This document shows positions 20,227-29,377 of a DNA stretch of 64,000 bases, piece after piece. Numbering within the stretch: the first letter of the stretch is position 1; every line of letters starts with the position of its first letter. The notes under the pieces are model-generated. The model searched no databases, was not told the origin of the DNA, and saw nothing but the letters and a program-made list of their open reading frames with translations. The stretch is from Methylomonas aurea. Lineage in GTDB: Bacteria; Pseudomonadota; Gammaproteobacteria; Methylococcales; Methylomonadaceae. A program made the position numbers and the translations under genes. The DNA is taken from positions 264,748-328,747 of the forward strand of contig NZ_JANIBM010000003.1 in the NCBI RefSeq assembly GCF_024505045.1, read 5' to 3'.

Positions 20227-20283
20227 TGTGCGGTTTGCGACAATTTTGAACCCGGTTGTTTCGCCTCTGTATTTTTTGACACA
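20227..20283. promoter_or_regulatory. Two NifA upstream activator sites
   Basis: TGTGCGGTTTGCGACA (20227-20242) and TGTATTTTTTGACACA (20268-20283) both match TGT-N10-ACA exactly and stand 41 bases apart, about four helical turns. They lie between the nifL and rnfA sigma-54 promoters, about 44-100 bases from the first and 68-124 from the second, so bound NifA could act in both directions. Confidence 0.8.
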
Positions 20284-20348
20284 GAGTTTTTCGGAGCCGA
20301 TTTTGGTGTTTTTGCACTAAAACGGTGAGCTGGCGGACGTTTGCGACG

Positions 20349-20368
20349 TTGGCACAAATGATGCTGCA
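20349..20368 (+). promoter_or_regulatory. Sigma-54 promoter of the rnf operon
   Basis: TTGGCACAAATGATGCTGCA has GG at 20351-20352 and GC at 20363-20364, exact GG-N10-GC spacing, with TGGCAC matching the -24 consensus. Transcription would begin near 20375, about 20 bases before the rnfA start codon. With the two NifA sites upstream this makes rnf part of the nif regulon. Confidence 0.85.
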
Positions 20369-20396
20369 GAGTAAGCAAAACACCAGGTTCGAAGCG

Positions 20397-20978
20397 ATGA
20401 GCGAATACTTACTTCTGATATTGGGTACGGCGTTGGTCAATAACGTCGTGCTGGTCAAGTTTCTCGGATTGTGCCCGTTCATGGGCGTTTCCAACAAGCT
20501 CGACACGGCGCTGGGCATGGGCTTGGCCACCACCTTCGTGTTGACGCTGGCGTCGGCCGCCAGTTGGGTATTGGAACACCGGCTGCTGATACCGTTCGAT
20601 ATCGGTTTTTTGCGGGTGTTGGGATTCATTCTGGTGATTGCCGCCGTGGTGCAATTCACCGAAATGGTGATTCATAAAACCAGTCCGGTCATGTACCAGG
20701 TGCTGGGGATTTTCCTGCCGCTGATTACGACCAATTGCGCGGTACTGGGTGTGGCCTTGCTCAACATCCAGCAGAAATACGATTTCGTGCAAAGCCTGCT
20801 ATTCGGCTTTGGCTCGGCAATGGGTTTTACCCTGGTGATGGTGCTCTTCGCCGGTCTGCGTGAACGCTTGGCGCTCATGGCGGTACCGGCGCTTTTTTCG
20901 GGGACGCCCATCGCTTTTATCACCGCCGGCATTTTATCGCTGGCATTCATGGGGTTTGCGGGTCTTTATACTAAATAA
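20397..20978 (+). CDS. rnfA: Rnf complex subunit RnfA
   Basis: 193 residues, six hydrophobic segments, beginning [20 protein letters not shown] and containing [20 protein letters not shown] and [20 protein letters not shown], all RnfA/RsxA features. ATG 20397 is chosen over the in-frame 20325, which lies upstream of the promoter. Rnf is an inner-membrane ion-coupled NADH:ferredoxin oxidoreductase; beside nif genes it is thought to supply low-potential electrons to nitrogenase. First gene of the operon. Confidence 0.94.
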   Translation: MSEYLLLILGTALVNNVVLVKFLGLCPFMGVSNKLDTALGMGLATTFVLTLASAASWVLEHRLLIPFDIGFLRVLGFILVIAAVVQFTEMVIHKTSPVMYQVLGIFLPLITTNCAVLGVALLNIQQKYDFVQSLLFGFGSAMGFTLVMVLFAGLRERLALMAVPALFSGTPIAFITAGILSLAFMGFAGLYTK

Positions 20979-20988
20979 GAGGCGCATT

Positions 20989-21522
20989 ATGTACGTACTG
21001 TCCGCCATCGTTGTTTTGACTGCGCTGGGGTTACTGCTGGGATTGGCGCTGGGGATTGCCGGAAAGTATTTGAAAGTAGAGGCCGATCCGCTGATCGAAA
21101 AAGTGGAGGCGTTGATGCCCGGTTCGCAATGCGGCCAATGCGGTTTTCCCGGCTGCCGGCCCGCGGCCGAAGCCGTCGTGTCGGGTGCCGCGCCGGTGAC
21201 TTTGTGCCCGCCGGGCGGTACGTCGCTGGTGGAACAACTGGCCAAGTTATTGGGCGTGGAAGTCGATTTGAGCCAGACTCAGGACCAGGAGCCGATGGTG
21301 GCCCGGGTCAGCGAGGAAACCTGCACCGGTTGCACCCGCTGCTTCAAGGTCTGCCCGACCGATGCGATCGTCGGCGCGCCGAAACAAATCCATGCCGTTG
21401 TCGCCGATGCCTGTATCGGCTGCAAAAAATGCGTCGAAGTCTGCCCAACCGAATGTCTGCAAATGTATCCGATCGAAGTGACCCTGCGCAATTGGCGCTG
21501 GCCGAAACCGCTGGCCGCCTGA
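20989..21522 (+). CDS. rnfB: Rnf complex iron-sulfur subunit RnfB
   Basis: 177 residues. One N-terminal transmembrane helix (VLSAIVVLTALGLLLGLALG), then the four-cysteine cluster domain (GSQCGQCGFPGCRPAAEA and TLCPPGG), and two 4Fe-4S motifs (CTGCTRCFKVCP and CIGCKKCVEVCP). It passes electrons between ferredoxin and the membrane subunits. The start ATG 20989 follows AAGAGG, ten bases after rnfA. Confidence 0.94.
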   Translation: MYVLSAIVVLTALGLLLGLALGIAGKYLKVEADPLIEKVEALMPGSQCGQCGFPGCRPAAEAVVSGAAPVTLCPPGGTSLVEQLAKLLGVEVDLSQTQDQEPMVARVSEETCTGCTRCFKVCPTDAIVGAPKQIHAVVADACIGCKKCVEVCPTECLQMYPIEVTLRNWRWPKPLAA

Positions 21523-21533
21523 CGGAGTAGCCT

Positions 21534-23072
21534 ATGTTCGCATTGTTCGAAAATCCCCGCTTGCGCGGCGGCATTCATGCCGAGGAGCATAAAACCGAGA
21601 CCTCGTCGCTGCCGATTGCGACCGATTTTCCGTTGCCGAAGAAACTCTATATCCCGGTGCAGCAGCATGTCGGCAAACCGGCCGAACCGTTAGTCATGGT
21701 CGGCGACAAGGTGTTGAAAGGCCAATTGCTGGCTTACAGCCAAGGCACGATTTCGGCGCCGGTGCATGCGCCGACCTCGGGTACCATCGTCGATGTCAAG
21801 GACTTTCCGGCGCCGCACCCGTCGGCCTTACCGATACGCACCGTTGTGCTGGAAAGCGATGGCCTCGAGCAATGGGCGGAGTTGAATGTCGTGGAAGATC
21901 CGTTTCAGCTCGATCCGGAAGAAATTTGCCTGCGGGTCGGCGCAGCCGGCGTGGTCGGTCTGGGCGGCGCGGTTTTTCCGTCGGCCGTGAAGCTGAGTCT
22001 GGGCCGCAAAAACAAGATTCATACCTTGCTGATCAACGCCGGCGAATGTGAACCCTATCTGACTTGCGACGACCGGTTGATGCAGGAGCGGGCGGCCGAG
22101 ATAGTGGCCGGAATCCGGCTGATGCTGCGCGGGATGGATGCTCCCAAAGCCTTGGTCGGTATCGAGGACAACAAGCCGGAAGCCTTTGCCGCGATGCGCG
22201 AGGCCACCCGGAATTTACCTAACATCGTCGTCTCGCAAGTGCCTACCCGCTATCCGATGGGCTGGGATAGGCAAATGTTGCGCTATCTGACCGGCCAGGA
22301 AATACCTGCCGATGGCCGCGCCACCGACATCGGCGTCGTGGTGCATAACGTCGCCACAGCCTATGCGGTTTATAAAGCCGTATGTTTGGGGCAGCCGTTG
22401 ATCAGCCGGGTGGTGACGGTGTCCGGTGCGGCGTTGGCAAAGCCGCAGAACGTCGAAGTGCCGATCGGCACGCTGATGTCGGAAGTTTTGGCCTATTGCG
22501 GCCTGGACAAAGCCAAAATGGCGCGACTGGTGATGGGCGGGCCGATGATGGGCGATGCGTTACCGATTGCCGAGGTGCCGGTGGTCAAAGCCTGTAACGG
22601 CATACTGGCTCTGTCGCATGCCGACATCGAAGAGCCGGAAGTGCAACCGTGCATTCGGTGCTCGAGCTGCGTGACGGCCTGTCCGGTCGGGCTGTTACCG
22701 TTGGAGATGGCCAGCCGGATTAAGGTCAACCAACTCGATGCGGCGGTGGATTTGGGATTGAAGGATTGCATCAGTTGTGGCAGTTGTTCTTACGTCTGTC
22801 CGTCCAATATACCGTTGGTGCATTACTTCAAATTCGCGTCCGGCGAACTGGTCAAGCGCCAACAAGCCGAACATAAAGCCGAGCAAACCAAGCGCTTGAT
22901 CGAAGACCGCAACCACCGGATGGAACGCATTCGCTTGGAGGCCGAAGCCGAAGCCCAGCGTGCCGCCGAGGCCCGCGCCGCCAGGTTGGCCGCCCAACAG
23001 CAGGCGCAGCAAGCTAAAGCAGAAGGTACCGAAAAAACCGCCCCAGGCGTTGCCGCCGAGGAGACCGCATGA
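21534..23072 (+). CDS. rnfC: Rnf complex NADH-binding subunit RnfC
   Basis: 512 residues. N-terminal RnfC barrel/sandwich region (LRGGIHAEEHKTETSSLPI, SQGTISAPVHAPTSGTI), an NADH/FMN-binding domain of the complex I 51 kDa type (VGAAGVVGLGGAVFPSAVKL, INAGECEPYLTCDDR), and two 4Fe-4S motifs (CIRCSSCVTACP, CISCGSCSYVCP). The tail is a charged, Ala/Glu/Gln-rich helix, shorter than in E. coli RsxC. CGGAG precedes ATG 21534; the end overlaps rnfD by four bases. Confidence 0.94.
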   Translation: MFALFENPRLRGGIHAEEHKTETSSLPIATDFPLPKKLYIPVQQHVGKPAEPLVMVGDKVLKGQLLAYSQGTISAPVHAPTSGTIVDVKDFPAPHPSALPIRTVVLESDGLEQWAELNVVEDPFQLDPEEICLRVGAAGVVGLGGAVFPSAVKLSLGRKNKIHTLLINAGECEPYLTCDDRLMQERAAEIVAGIRLMLRGMDAPKALVGIEDNKPEAFAAMREATRNLPNIVVSQVPTRYPMGWDRQMLRYLTGQEIPADGRATDIGVVVHNVATAYAVYKAVCLGQPLISRVVTVSGAALAKPQNVEVPIGTLMSEVLAYCGLDKAKMARLVMGGPMMGDALPIAEVPVVKACNGILALSHADIEEPEVQPCIRCSSCVTACPVGLLPLEMASRIKVNQLDAAVDLGLKDCISCGSCSYVCPSNIPLVHYFKFASGELVKRQQAEHKAEQTKRLIEDRNHRMERIRLEAEAEAQRAAEARAARLAAQQQAQQAKAEGTEKTAPGVAAEETA

Positions 23073-24130
23073 GCAGCAAACCGATCAGCGGACCGCATAC
23101 TGCGGTCAGCCGCCGCGTGGATCAAATCATGTGGCTGGTGATAAAGGCCATGGCGCCGGCGATCGCCTGCGGCATATTTTTGTTCGGTTGGCCGGCCTTA
23201 TACCTGCTGGCAACAACCGTGGCGGCTGCGCTGCTATTCGAAGCGTTTAGTCTGAAAGTGAAAGGAGTTGCCGCGTTGCCGTTTCTGCGCGACGGCTCAG
23301 CTATCGTCACCGGCTTGTTGGTAGCGATGACGTTACCGCCCTGGGCGCCGTGGTGGATAGGCGTGGTCGGCGCGGCGATTGCAATCGTGTTGGGCAAACA
23401 CGTCTACGGCGGTTTGGGACAGAATTTGTTCAACCCGGCCATGCTGGCGCGGGTGGCTTTGTTGATTTCTTTTCCGATTGAGATGACGACCTGGGCCAAC
23501 GTTTCGCCGCTGTTTACCGGGCCAGGGGTAATCGAGAGTTTGGGTATTACCTTCGGCAGTTTGCCGAATGCCGATGCCGTGACCGGCGCCACCACGCTAG
23601 GTTACGTTAAAACCGAATTCTCCCAAGGCCGCTTGCTTCCCGGCAGTTTGTTGGAATATTCCGGTTTTCTGGCCTTCATCGGCTGGGAGCGGGGTAGCCT
23701 GGGCGAAACTTCGTCGTTGCTGCTTTTGGCGGGCGGCATCTGGTTGATGTGGCAGGGCGTAATCAAATGGCATATTCCGGTATCGTTATTGCTGAGTATT
23801 GTTCTGTTGTCGAGCCTGTTTCATTTACTGGATAGCCAGCACTATCTCGGGCCCTGGGTGCATTTGAATTCCGGTGCGGTGATGCTGGTAGCTTTTTATA
23901 TCGCCACAGATTACGTCACCTCGCCGAATACGCCGTTGGGTCAAATTATTTTCGGTGCCGGCTGCGGCATGTTGATTTACGTGATCCGCACTTGGGGCGG
24001 CTATCCGGAAGGCACCGGCTTTGCAATCTTGTTGATGAATGCCGTGACGCCGTTGATCGACCATTACATCCGTCCGCGGATTTACGGCCGTTACCGTAAC
24101 GGCAAGCCGCTCGACATTTCCAACTCCTGA
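23069..24130 (+). CDS. rnfD: Rnf complex membrane subunit RnfD
   Basis: 353 residues with nine to ten hydrophobic segments. The flavinylation motif is present (AVTGATTLGYV), in which the second Thr carries covalent FMN. PFLRDGSAIVTGLLVAMTLP and FNPAMLARVALLISFP are RnfD family blocks. Translation is coupled to rnfC through an ATGA overlap. Confidence 0.94.
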   Translation: MSSKPISGPHTAVSRRVDQIMWLVIKAMAPAIACGIFLFGWPALYLLATTVAAALLFEAFSLKVKGVAALPFLRDGSAIVTGLLVAMTLPPWAPWWIGVVGAAIAIVLGKHVYGGLGQNLFNPAMLARVALLISFPIEMTTWANVSPLFTGPGVIESLGITFGSLPNADAVTGATTLGYVKTEFSQGRLLPGSLLEYSGFLAFIGWERGSLGETSSLLLLAGGIWLMWQGVIKWHIPVSLLLSIVLLSSLFHLLDSQHYLGPWVHLNSGAVMLVAFYIATDYVTSPNTPLGQIIFGAGCGMLIYVIRTWGGYPEGTGFAILLMNAVTPLIDHYIRPRIYGRYRNGKPLDISNS

Positions 24131-24138
24131 GGCCGGCC

Positions 24139-24882
24139 ATGAGTTCCGAACCCGTAAAACCTCAAGCTAGGCTGAAAGCCGGCGAATTGTTGGCTTTGGC
24201 ATTGCAACGTTGGGCGTCGTTCCGGCAGCAGCTGGCGCAGTGGCTGCAACCCGACAACCTGCAGCAATTAAGGCCGCAAGTTAAATTTCAGGCCGGCGTA
24301 TTAGCCGGGTTTGCGCTGTTGGCTGCGATTCTGTTGGGTGTTGCCGACCTGGCCACCCGCGGCGTGATCGAATTGCGCTTGCGCGAAGATTTGCAGGCCA
24401 ATTTGGCCCAGGTAGTGCCGGCCGAATTGCACGATAACGATCTGCTGCAGGACAGTGTGATGCTGGATGCCCGCGATAACAATCTTGGAAGCGAGCAAAT
24501 CGAGGTGTATTTAGCCAAGCAAGCTGGGATCGTCAATGCGGTATGTTTTAAATTCGTCGCGCCGGACGGCTATGCCGGGCCGATTACTCTGGTGATGGGC
24601 GTCGACCGCAACGGCGAAATTCTCGGCGTGCGGGTCATTTCTCACGTCGAAACTCCCGGCCTGGGCGACAAGATCGAAGTCACCAAATCGAAATGGGTAT
24701 TGGGATTCAACGGCAAATCGCTGGATAACCTGACCGTCGAACAATGGGCCGTGAAGAAAGACGGCGGCGTGTTCGACCAATTCAGCGGCGCGACGATCAC
24801 GCCGCGCAAAGTGGTGCAGGCGATCAAGCGCGGTTTGGATTTTTACAAGTTGCACCAGGCGGAATTGCTGGCTGCCGGTTAA
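24139..24882 (+). CDS. rnfG: Rnf complex flavoprotein subunit RnfG
   Basis: 247 residues. One transmembrane helix (AGVLAGFALLAAILLGVADL) follows an N-terminal extension of about 50 residues that is longer than in E. coli RsxG. The FMN-binding domain holds the flavinylation motif FSGATITPRKVV (Thr carries FMN) and the usual HVETPGLGDKIE block. The covalent FMN is on the periplasmic side. Confidence 0.93.
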   Translation: MSSEPVKPQARLKAGELLALALQRWASFRQQLAQWLQPDNLQQLRPQVKFQAGVLAGFALLAAILLGVADLATRGVIELRLREDLQANLAQVVPAELHDNDLLQDSVMLDARDNNLGSEQIEVYLAKQAGIVNAVCFKFVAPDGYAGPITLVMGVDRNGEILGVRVISHVETPGLGDKIEVTKSKWVLGFNGKSLDNLTVEQWAVKKDGGVFDQFSGATITPRKVVQAIKRGLDFYKLHQAELLAAG

Positions 24883-24972
24883 CCGTCTGTTAGCAAGCTC
24901 GCCGAGCGCCGACTGCGTCGGTGCCGATTAGGCACAAAGCGCAAACAGTTTTTATAAGGGAGCGTAGCTGTC

Positions 24973-25695
24973 ATGAATCTGTCGATTCTATTCTCTGCAC
25001 AATATCGAAAAATCGCCCGCGACGGTTTGTGGGACAACAATGTGGTGCTGACCCAGAACTTGGCGCTGTGTCCGTTATTGGCCGTCACCGGCACTGCGAC
25101 CAACGGCTTGGGCATGGGCTTGGCAACGATGGTGGTGATGGTGGCTTCCAACGCCGCGGTTTCGGTCAGCCGGCATTTGATCCCGTCGGAAATTCGGATT
25201 CCGATTTTCGTGCTGCTGATTGCGGCGCTGGTGACGCTGGTCGATATTTTTCTGAATGCCTGGATGCACGAATTGCATAAAGTGTTGGGCTTGTTCATCC
25301 CGTTGATCGTGACCAACTGCGTGATTCTGGGCCGTGCCGAAGCCTTTGCTTCCAAACAACCGGTGATGCCGTCGATGTGGGACGGTCTGATGATGGGCGT
25401 CGGCTTTACCGGAGCGATGGTAGTGTTGGGGGCGATGCGCGAGATTAGTTCGACCGGTACTTTATTTGCCAACGCTTCGGTTCTGCTTGGCGAAAGTTTT
25501 CGCTTTCTGGAGACCGTGTTGATACCGGAATACAAAGGTTTTTTACTAATGGCGTTGCCGCCGGGCGGCTTTATCATGCTCGGGTTCATGGTTGCCTTGA
25601 AGCGGCTGTTGGATCGCAGAATTGCGGTCAAGCCGGCCCCGCTAGTGGAGGCGGCGGTAGAGGTGGTCGACGAGGATGCGGTCGCGGTGGAATAA
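24973..25695 (+). CDS. rnfE: Rnf complex membrane subunit RnfE
   Basis: 240 residues, six hydrophobic segments, homologous in style to RnfA. Family blocks include LWDNNVVLTQNLALCPLLAV, TNGLGMGLATMVVMVASNAA and GAMREISSTGTLF. AGGGAG stands before ATG 24973, and the 90-base gap after rnfG is the largest in the operon; no promoter motif was seen there. The acidic C-terminal tail (EVVDEDAVAVE) is unremarkable. Confidence 0.93.
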   Translation: MNLSILFSAQYRKIARDGLWDNNVVLTQNLALCPLLAVTGTATNGLGMGLATMVVMVASNAAVSVSRHLIPSEIRIPIFVLLIAALVTLVDIFLNAWMHELHKVLGLFIPLIVTNCVILGRAEAFASKQPVMPSMWDGLMMGVGFTGAMVVLGAMREISSTGTLFANASVLLGESFRFLETVLIPEYKGFLLMALPPGGFIMLGFMVALKRLLDRRIAVKPAPLVEAAVEVVDEDAVAVE

Positions 25696-25707
25696 CAGGA
25701 GTCGAAG

Positions 25708-25971
25708 ATGAATGTAGGGGTATGTTACGCACAGGCCGATCGGCAAATTTGGTTGCGTCTGGAAGTGCCCGAGGGCAGCACCATCGCCGATGCGATCGAG
25801 TTGTCCGGCGTGTTGAAGCAAATTCCGGAGATTGATCTGGAAACGCAAAAAGTCGGTATTTTCGGTAAACTAGCCAAGCTGGATGCGCCGGTCAAGGAAG
25901 GCGATAGGGTGGAGATCTACCGCAAAATCACTGCCGATCCTACCCAAGTTCAGCGGCGGCGGGTGGCGTAA
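25708..25971 (+). CDS. rnfH: RnfH family ubiquitin-like protein
   Basis: 87 residues with the RnfH/beta-grasp pattern: MNVGVCYAQADRQIWLRL at the start, then EGSTIADAIELSG and GIFGKLAKLDAPVKEGDRVE, ending IYRKITADPTQVQRRR. GGAG precedes ATG 25708, and it follows rnfE by 12 bases. Its biochemical role is unknown, but rnfH genes commonly end rnf operons in diazotrophs. Confidence 0.9.
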   Translation: MNVGVCYAQADRQIWLRLEVPEGSTIADAIELSGVLKQIPEIDLETQKVGIFGKLAKLDAPVKEGDRVEIYRKITADPTQVQRRRVA

Positions 25972-25973
25972 CG

Positions 25974-26171
25974 ATGTATGTCTGCATTTGCAAAGCGGTG
26001 ACCGATAGCCAGCTCGATGCCGCGATCGCCAGAGGGCTATGTTCGCGCAAGCAGTTGTTCCATTGTTTCGGCGTGGGTGGCGACTGCGGCAAATGCAACA
26101 AGGACATTGCCAGAATCTTGACCGATAAATCTGCCGGACGCTTGCGCCAAGCGGCCAACGATCGGCACTGA
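25974..26171 (+). CDS. bfd: Bacterioferritin-associated ferredoxin (Bfd)
   Basis: 65 residues with the BFD-like 2Fe-2S pattern: CIC near the N-terminus ([18 protein letters not shown]) and CGKC ([14 protein letters not shown]). Bfd reduces heme in bacterioferritin to release stored iron. It begins two bases after rnfH and is followed by bfr, linking iron storage to the rnf transcript. Confidence 0.92.
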   Translation: MYVCICKAVTDSQLDAAIARGLCSRKQLFHCFGVGGDCGKCNKDIARILTDKSAGRLRQAANDRH

Positions 26172-26199
26172 CCAAACACCACAATCCAGGAGAATAGAC

Positions 26200-26664
26200 A
26201 TGCAAGGGGACAAAAAAGTTATCGAATACCTGAACAAGGTATTGGAAAACGAATTAACCGCGATCAACCAATACTTTTTGCATGCCCGGATGTTCAAGAA
26301 CTGGGGTTTGCAAAAACTCAACGAAAAGGAATACCACGAGTCGATCGACGAAATGAAACACGCCGACAAACTGATCGAGCGGGTGTTGTTTCTGGAAGGT
26401 TTGCCCAATCTGCAAAGCCTGGGCCGCTTGATGATAGGCGAAAATCCGCGGGAAATGCTGGAATGCGACCTTAAGTTGGAGCTGCTGGCGTTGCCGCTGT
26501 TGAAAGAAGCGATCGCTTACTGCGAATCGGTCAACGATTACATTTCCCGCGAAGTGCTGGAGCACATACTGGAAAGCGAGGAAGAACATGTCGATTGGCT
26601 GGAAACCCAGTTGGATTTGATCGAAAAAATCGGCTTGCAAAACTATTTGCAATCGCAAATGTAA
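26200..26664 (+). CDS. bfr: Bacterioferritin
   Basis: 154 residues, the usual length. The di-iron ferroxidase ligands are in place ([32 protein letters not shown] with the EMKH pair, and [14 protein letters not shown]), and Met52 in DEMKH is the expected heme ligand. It stores iron as ferric mineral in a 24-mer cage. CAGGAG stands before ATG 26200. Being last after rnf and bfd, it may help supply iron for nitrogenase cofactors (inference). Confidence 0.95.
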   Translation: MQGDKKVIEYLNKVLENELTAINQYFLHARMFKNWGLQKLNEKEYHESIDEMKHADKLIERVLFLEGLPNLQSLGRLMIGENPREMLECDLKLELLALPLLKEAIAYCESVNDYISREVLEHILESEEEHVDWLETQLDLIEKIGLQNYLQSQM

Positions 26665-26980
26665 CGTCCGATATTCCTGCGCATCGTCTGCGCCGTTTAG
26701 CCTTTCCAGGCGCGGACGATTCATCCAGGTAGTATCCCTCAGTGCGTTGTTCCAAAATTCCGTTTTCAGCGTTTAGCGATAACGCTTTGTCGCTATCTCC
26801 CGCGATTACAAGCTAATATTTTCCGCCCGTTGCCAACAGTCGGTCCTAATAGGTTATCCTTATTCCGACCGGCAGTGGCGCCCTCAGGTTGGTCGATTCA
26901 GGGATGTTTTGGCGTATCGCATCCCGCTCGCTGGCGCATAACGGCTAAAGGCCGCCGATTTTTCAATCCCTATTGCTGGA
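26665..26980. other. Intergenic region with a stem-loop
   Basis: 316 bases after bfr. ATCGTCTGCGCC (26683-26694) pairs with GGCGCGGACGAT (26709-26720) through one wobble, a likely end of the rnf-bfr transcript, though no T run follows. The rest must carry the promoter of the following regulator; no -24/-12 element or TGT-N10-ACA site was found. Confidence 0.5.
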
Positions 26981-28285
26981 ATGGAGCGTATGCCGCAGAG
27001 TGCTTTTACCCTGGAATCCTTGCTGGAAACTCACGACTTGCCGCTGGTCATTATCGGTGCCGATTTGAATGTGGTGGCGGTCAATCGTGCTTGGGAATTG
27101 GGTTTCGGCGCGACGCGGCAGAGCAGGGTGGGTAAACCTTGCTGTGCAGACAACCGTGATTGCCGGCACCGGAAAATGTTCAGGACATTGGAGTCGTACG
27201 CCGGGGTTTATCCGGATTACAGTGACGCGGAGGCGCCGTATTCTTTGAATGTGCGCGGTTTTCCGTTGTTGGATGCCGATGCCACTCTGTATCTCGGCGA
27301 AGTGCAGACGCCGCTTCACAAATGCCCGTCCGCCGATTCCGCGGCGATGATGGTCGGCAAGTCGGCGGTATTCAACGAATTTAGAACCCGGCTGTGCCAA
27401 GCCGCGGAAACTCAAGCGGCGGTAATGCTGCTCGGCGAAACCGGCACCGGTAAGGAACTGGCCGCCGAGTTTGTACACCGGAATTCCAAACAGGCGAACG
27501 GCGAATTCGTCATTGTCGACTGTACCATCCTGGGTGAAGACTTGTTCGAAAGCGAATTGTTCGGCCATGAAAAAGGCGCGTTTACCGGCGCTACGGCGGC
27601 AAAGAAGGGCCTATTCGAATTGGCCGACAACGGGACTTTGTTTTTCGACGAAATCGGCGATTTGCCATTGTCGCAACAACCCAAACTGCTGCGAGCCCTG
27701 GAAAGCGGCCAATTTCGCCGGGTAGGCGGCACTGCGATGCAAAAAGCCAAAGTCAGGGTGGTTTGTGCGACGCATCGGAATTTGGCGGAAATGGTCAAGC
27801 AAGGCCAGTTTCGCGAGGATTTGTTTTACCGACTCTCGGTGTTCCCGGTGGAGACGCCGCCGTTACGCCAGCGCAAACAGGATTTACCGGTATTGATCGA
27901 CTATTTTCTGGGTCAACTCGCGGCAGGAGGTGCCGGCTATAGCTTGACGCAACCGGCGTTGGTGAAGATGATCCAATACGACTGGCCGGGGAACATTCGC
28001 GAGTTGCGTAACTGTCTGCAATTAGCCGCCGGATTGTGCAAGGATCACAAGATACAGGATGGCGACATTCACTTCATGCAGCGTCCGGTCGAAAATGGCA
28101 ATAGCGGCAACGCCGTCGACGCGAAACCGGAATCGGCGCAACTCACCGGGCTTGCCCAGTACGAAGCCGAATTTATCGGTAGTTTGATGAAAAAATATCA
28201 GGGCAACCGTAAACTGATCGCGGCCGAAATGAATATCAGCGAAAGAACGCTATACCGTAAACTTAATCGGCTTCACTTGAGTTAG
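26981..28285 (+). CDS. Sigma-54-dependent activator with N-terminal PAS domain
   Basis: 434 residues: a PAS-like sensor (about 10-120, [20 protein letters not shown]), an AAA+ domain (Walker [13 protein letters not shown], intact GAFTGA loop, [13 protein letters not shown]) and a C-terminal Fis-type helix-turn-helix ([20 protein letters not shown]). The PAS part has a cysteine cluster, [11 protein letters not shown], with another Cys in PLHKCPS, which might bind a metal or sense redox. ATG 26990 in frame is an equally good start. It is followed after 13 bases by an HDOD gene, so the two are an operon. Its targets are unknown; position beside rnf-bfr suggests iron or redox control, but that is inference only. 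Confidence 0.85.
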   Translation: MERMPQSAFTLESLLETHDLPLVIIGADLNVVAVNRAWELGFGATRQSRVGKPCCADNRDCRHRKMFRTLESYAGVYPDYSDAEAPYSLNVRGFPLLDADATLYLGEVQTPLHKCPSADSAAMMVGKSAVFNEFRTRLCQAAETQAAVMLLGETGTGKELAAEFVHRNSKQANGEFVIVDCTILGEDLFESELFGHEKGAFTGATAAKKGLFELADNGTLFFDEIGDLPLSQQPKLLRALESGQFRRVGGTAMQKAKVRVVCATHRNLAEMVKQGQFREDLFYRLSVFPVETPPLRQRKQDLPVLIDYFLGQLAAGGAGYSLTQPALVKMIQYDWPGNIRELRNCLQLAAGLCKDHKIQDGDIHFMQRPVENGNSGNAVDAKPESAQLTGLAQYEAEFIGSLMKKYQGNRKLIAAEMNISERTLYRKLNRLHLS

Positions 28286-28298
28286 GCCACCGGATACG

Positions 28299-29228
28299 AT
28301 GATGGAATCCAATTTAATCAACTGGACGCTAGACAACATCGGCAACCAGCAGCGCAACGGCTTCACGCCGCCGCGCGACATGCGGGAAACGATCGCCCAG
28401 ATCAAAGCCTTGCCGCCGCTGCCGGGTAGTGCGATGCGCATCCTGAATCTGATCGGCGACCCGCACGCCGACGTTGCCAAGTTGGCCGAAATTATTGAGC
28501 TCGACCCGCTCTTGACTGCCCAGATCATCCGTTGGGCCAGTTCCTCGTTGTACGGCTACCGCGGCAAAATCACGACCGTGCATGATGCGATCAGTAGGGT
28601 GCTCGGGTTTAATTTCGTATTGGATCTGGCGCTGGGCCTGGCGGTGTTGGCACCGCTGAAATCGCCGAAGGAGGGACAGATCGGGACCCGGATGTTTTGG
28701 ACCCACGCGTTGGCCAGCACCCGGTTGATGGCGCAACTGGCCGCGGCGATGCCGGAGCCGATGCGGCCGAATTCGCAAGAATTGTTTCTGGCCGGGTTGA
28801 TGCACAACATCGGTTTTCCGCTGTTGGGCCACCGTTTTCTCGACGAATTCAATTACCTGAGCGGCCTGATCAACGCCAATCCGAATCTGGCGATCTTTAA
28901 TCTGGAAAATTTCGCCTTCGGTTTAAACCATACCGAAATCGGCGCTTGGCTAATGAATGTCTGGTCGATGCCGCGGACGATTACCGATATTGTCTACCAT
29001 CACCACAACCCTTGTTACCGTGGCGAACATCATCTGTTGAACTTGCTGACCTTCTACAGCGATTGTCTGTTGGGCAAGTTGGGCATAGGCGATGCGGCGA
29101 ACCAGCTTTGTCCGGAAGACGTGCCTGCGCTACTGGGACTGGACGAAGCGGTCTGCCAGCGCATTCTCGACAGTCAAAACGACGAGATTAGTTACATTCT
29201 GGCAACTGCCGAGCAATTGACTGATTGA
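28299..29228 (+). CDS. HDOD domain signalling protein
   Basis: 309 residues. The HDOD pattern is clear: IKALPPLPGSAMRILNLIGD, VAKLAEIIELDPLLTAQIIR, and LFLAGLMHNIGFPLLGHRFL. HDOD is a relative of HD phosphohydrolases that has lost part of the metal centre and usually serves as a protein-protein signalling module. No output domain is fused. It lies 13 bases after the sigma-54 activator and probably modulates it or responds to the same cue. Confidence 0.85.
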   Translation: MMESNLINWTLDNIGNQQRNGFTPPRDMRETIAQIKALPPLPGSAMRILNLIGDPHADVAKLAEIIELDPLLTAQIIRWASSSLYGYRGKITTVHDAISRVLGFNFVLDLALGLAVLAPLKSPKEGQIGTRMFWTHALASTRLMAQLAAAMPEPMRPNSQELFLAGLMHNIGFPLLGHRFLDEFNYLSGLINANPNLAIFNLENFAFGLNHTEIGAWLMNVWSMPRTITDIVYHHHNPCYRGEHHLLNLLTFYSDCLLGKLGIGDAANQLCPEDVPALLGLDEAVCQRILDSQNDEISYILATAEQLTD

Positions 29229-29377
29229 GCGGAGGATCGCCCCGTCGAATTGGTCATGGCGTTGGCGGGTTGGCCTAGGGTTGGCAAGAGCCACCTAAAC
29301 CCCCGCTGCTTACCACTCGGCCGCGAGTAGGGGCGGCGGCGCAAGGCTATGCGCCGAACAGGCTGGTATAATCCCGA

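Noticed and set aside
20129..20659. Long N-terminal extension of nifL
   Set aside because: The in-frame extension is low in protein character and would cross the nifLA promoter, the NifA sites and the rnfA start; PAS homology begins after ATG 20128.
26740..26980. Sigma-54 element before the PAS activator
   Set aside because: Candidates such as TTGGCGTATCGCATCC and TGGCGCATAACGG lack GC at the exact ten-base spacing.
29355..29366. CAGGCTGGT motif resembling the IS5-type end
   Set aside because: Only nine bases match, with no second end or transposase remnant nearby.
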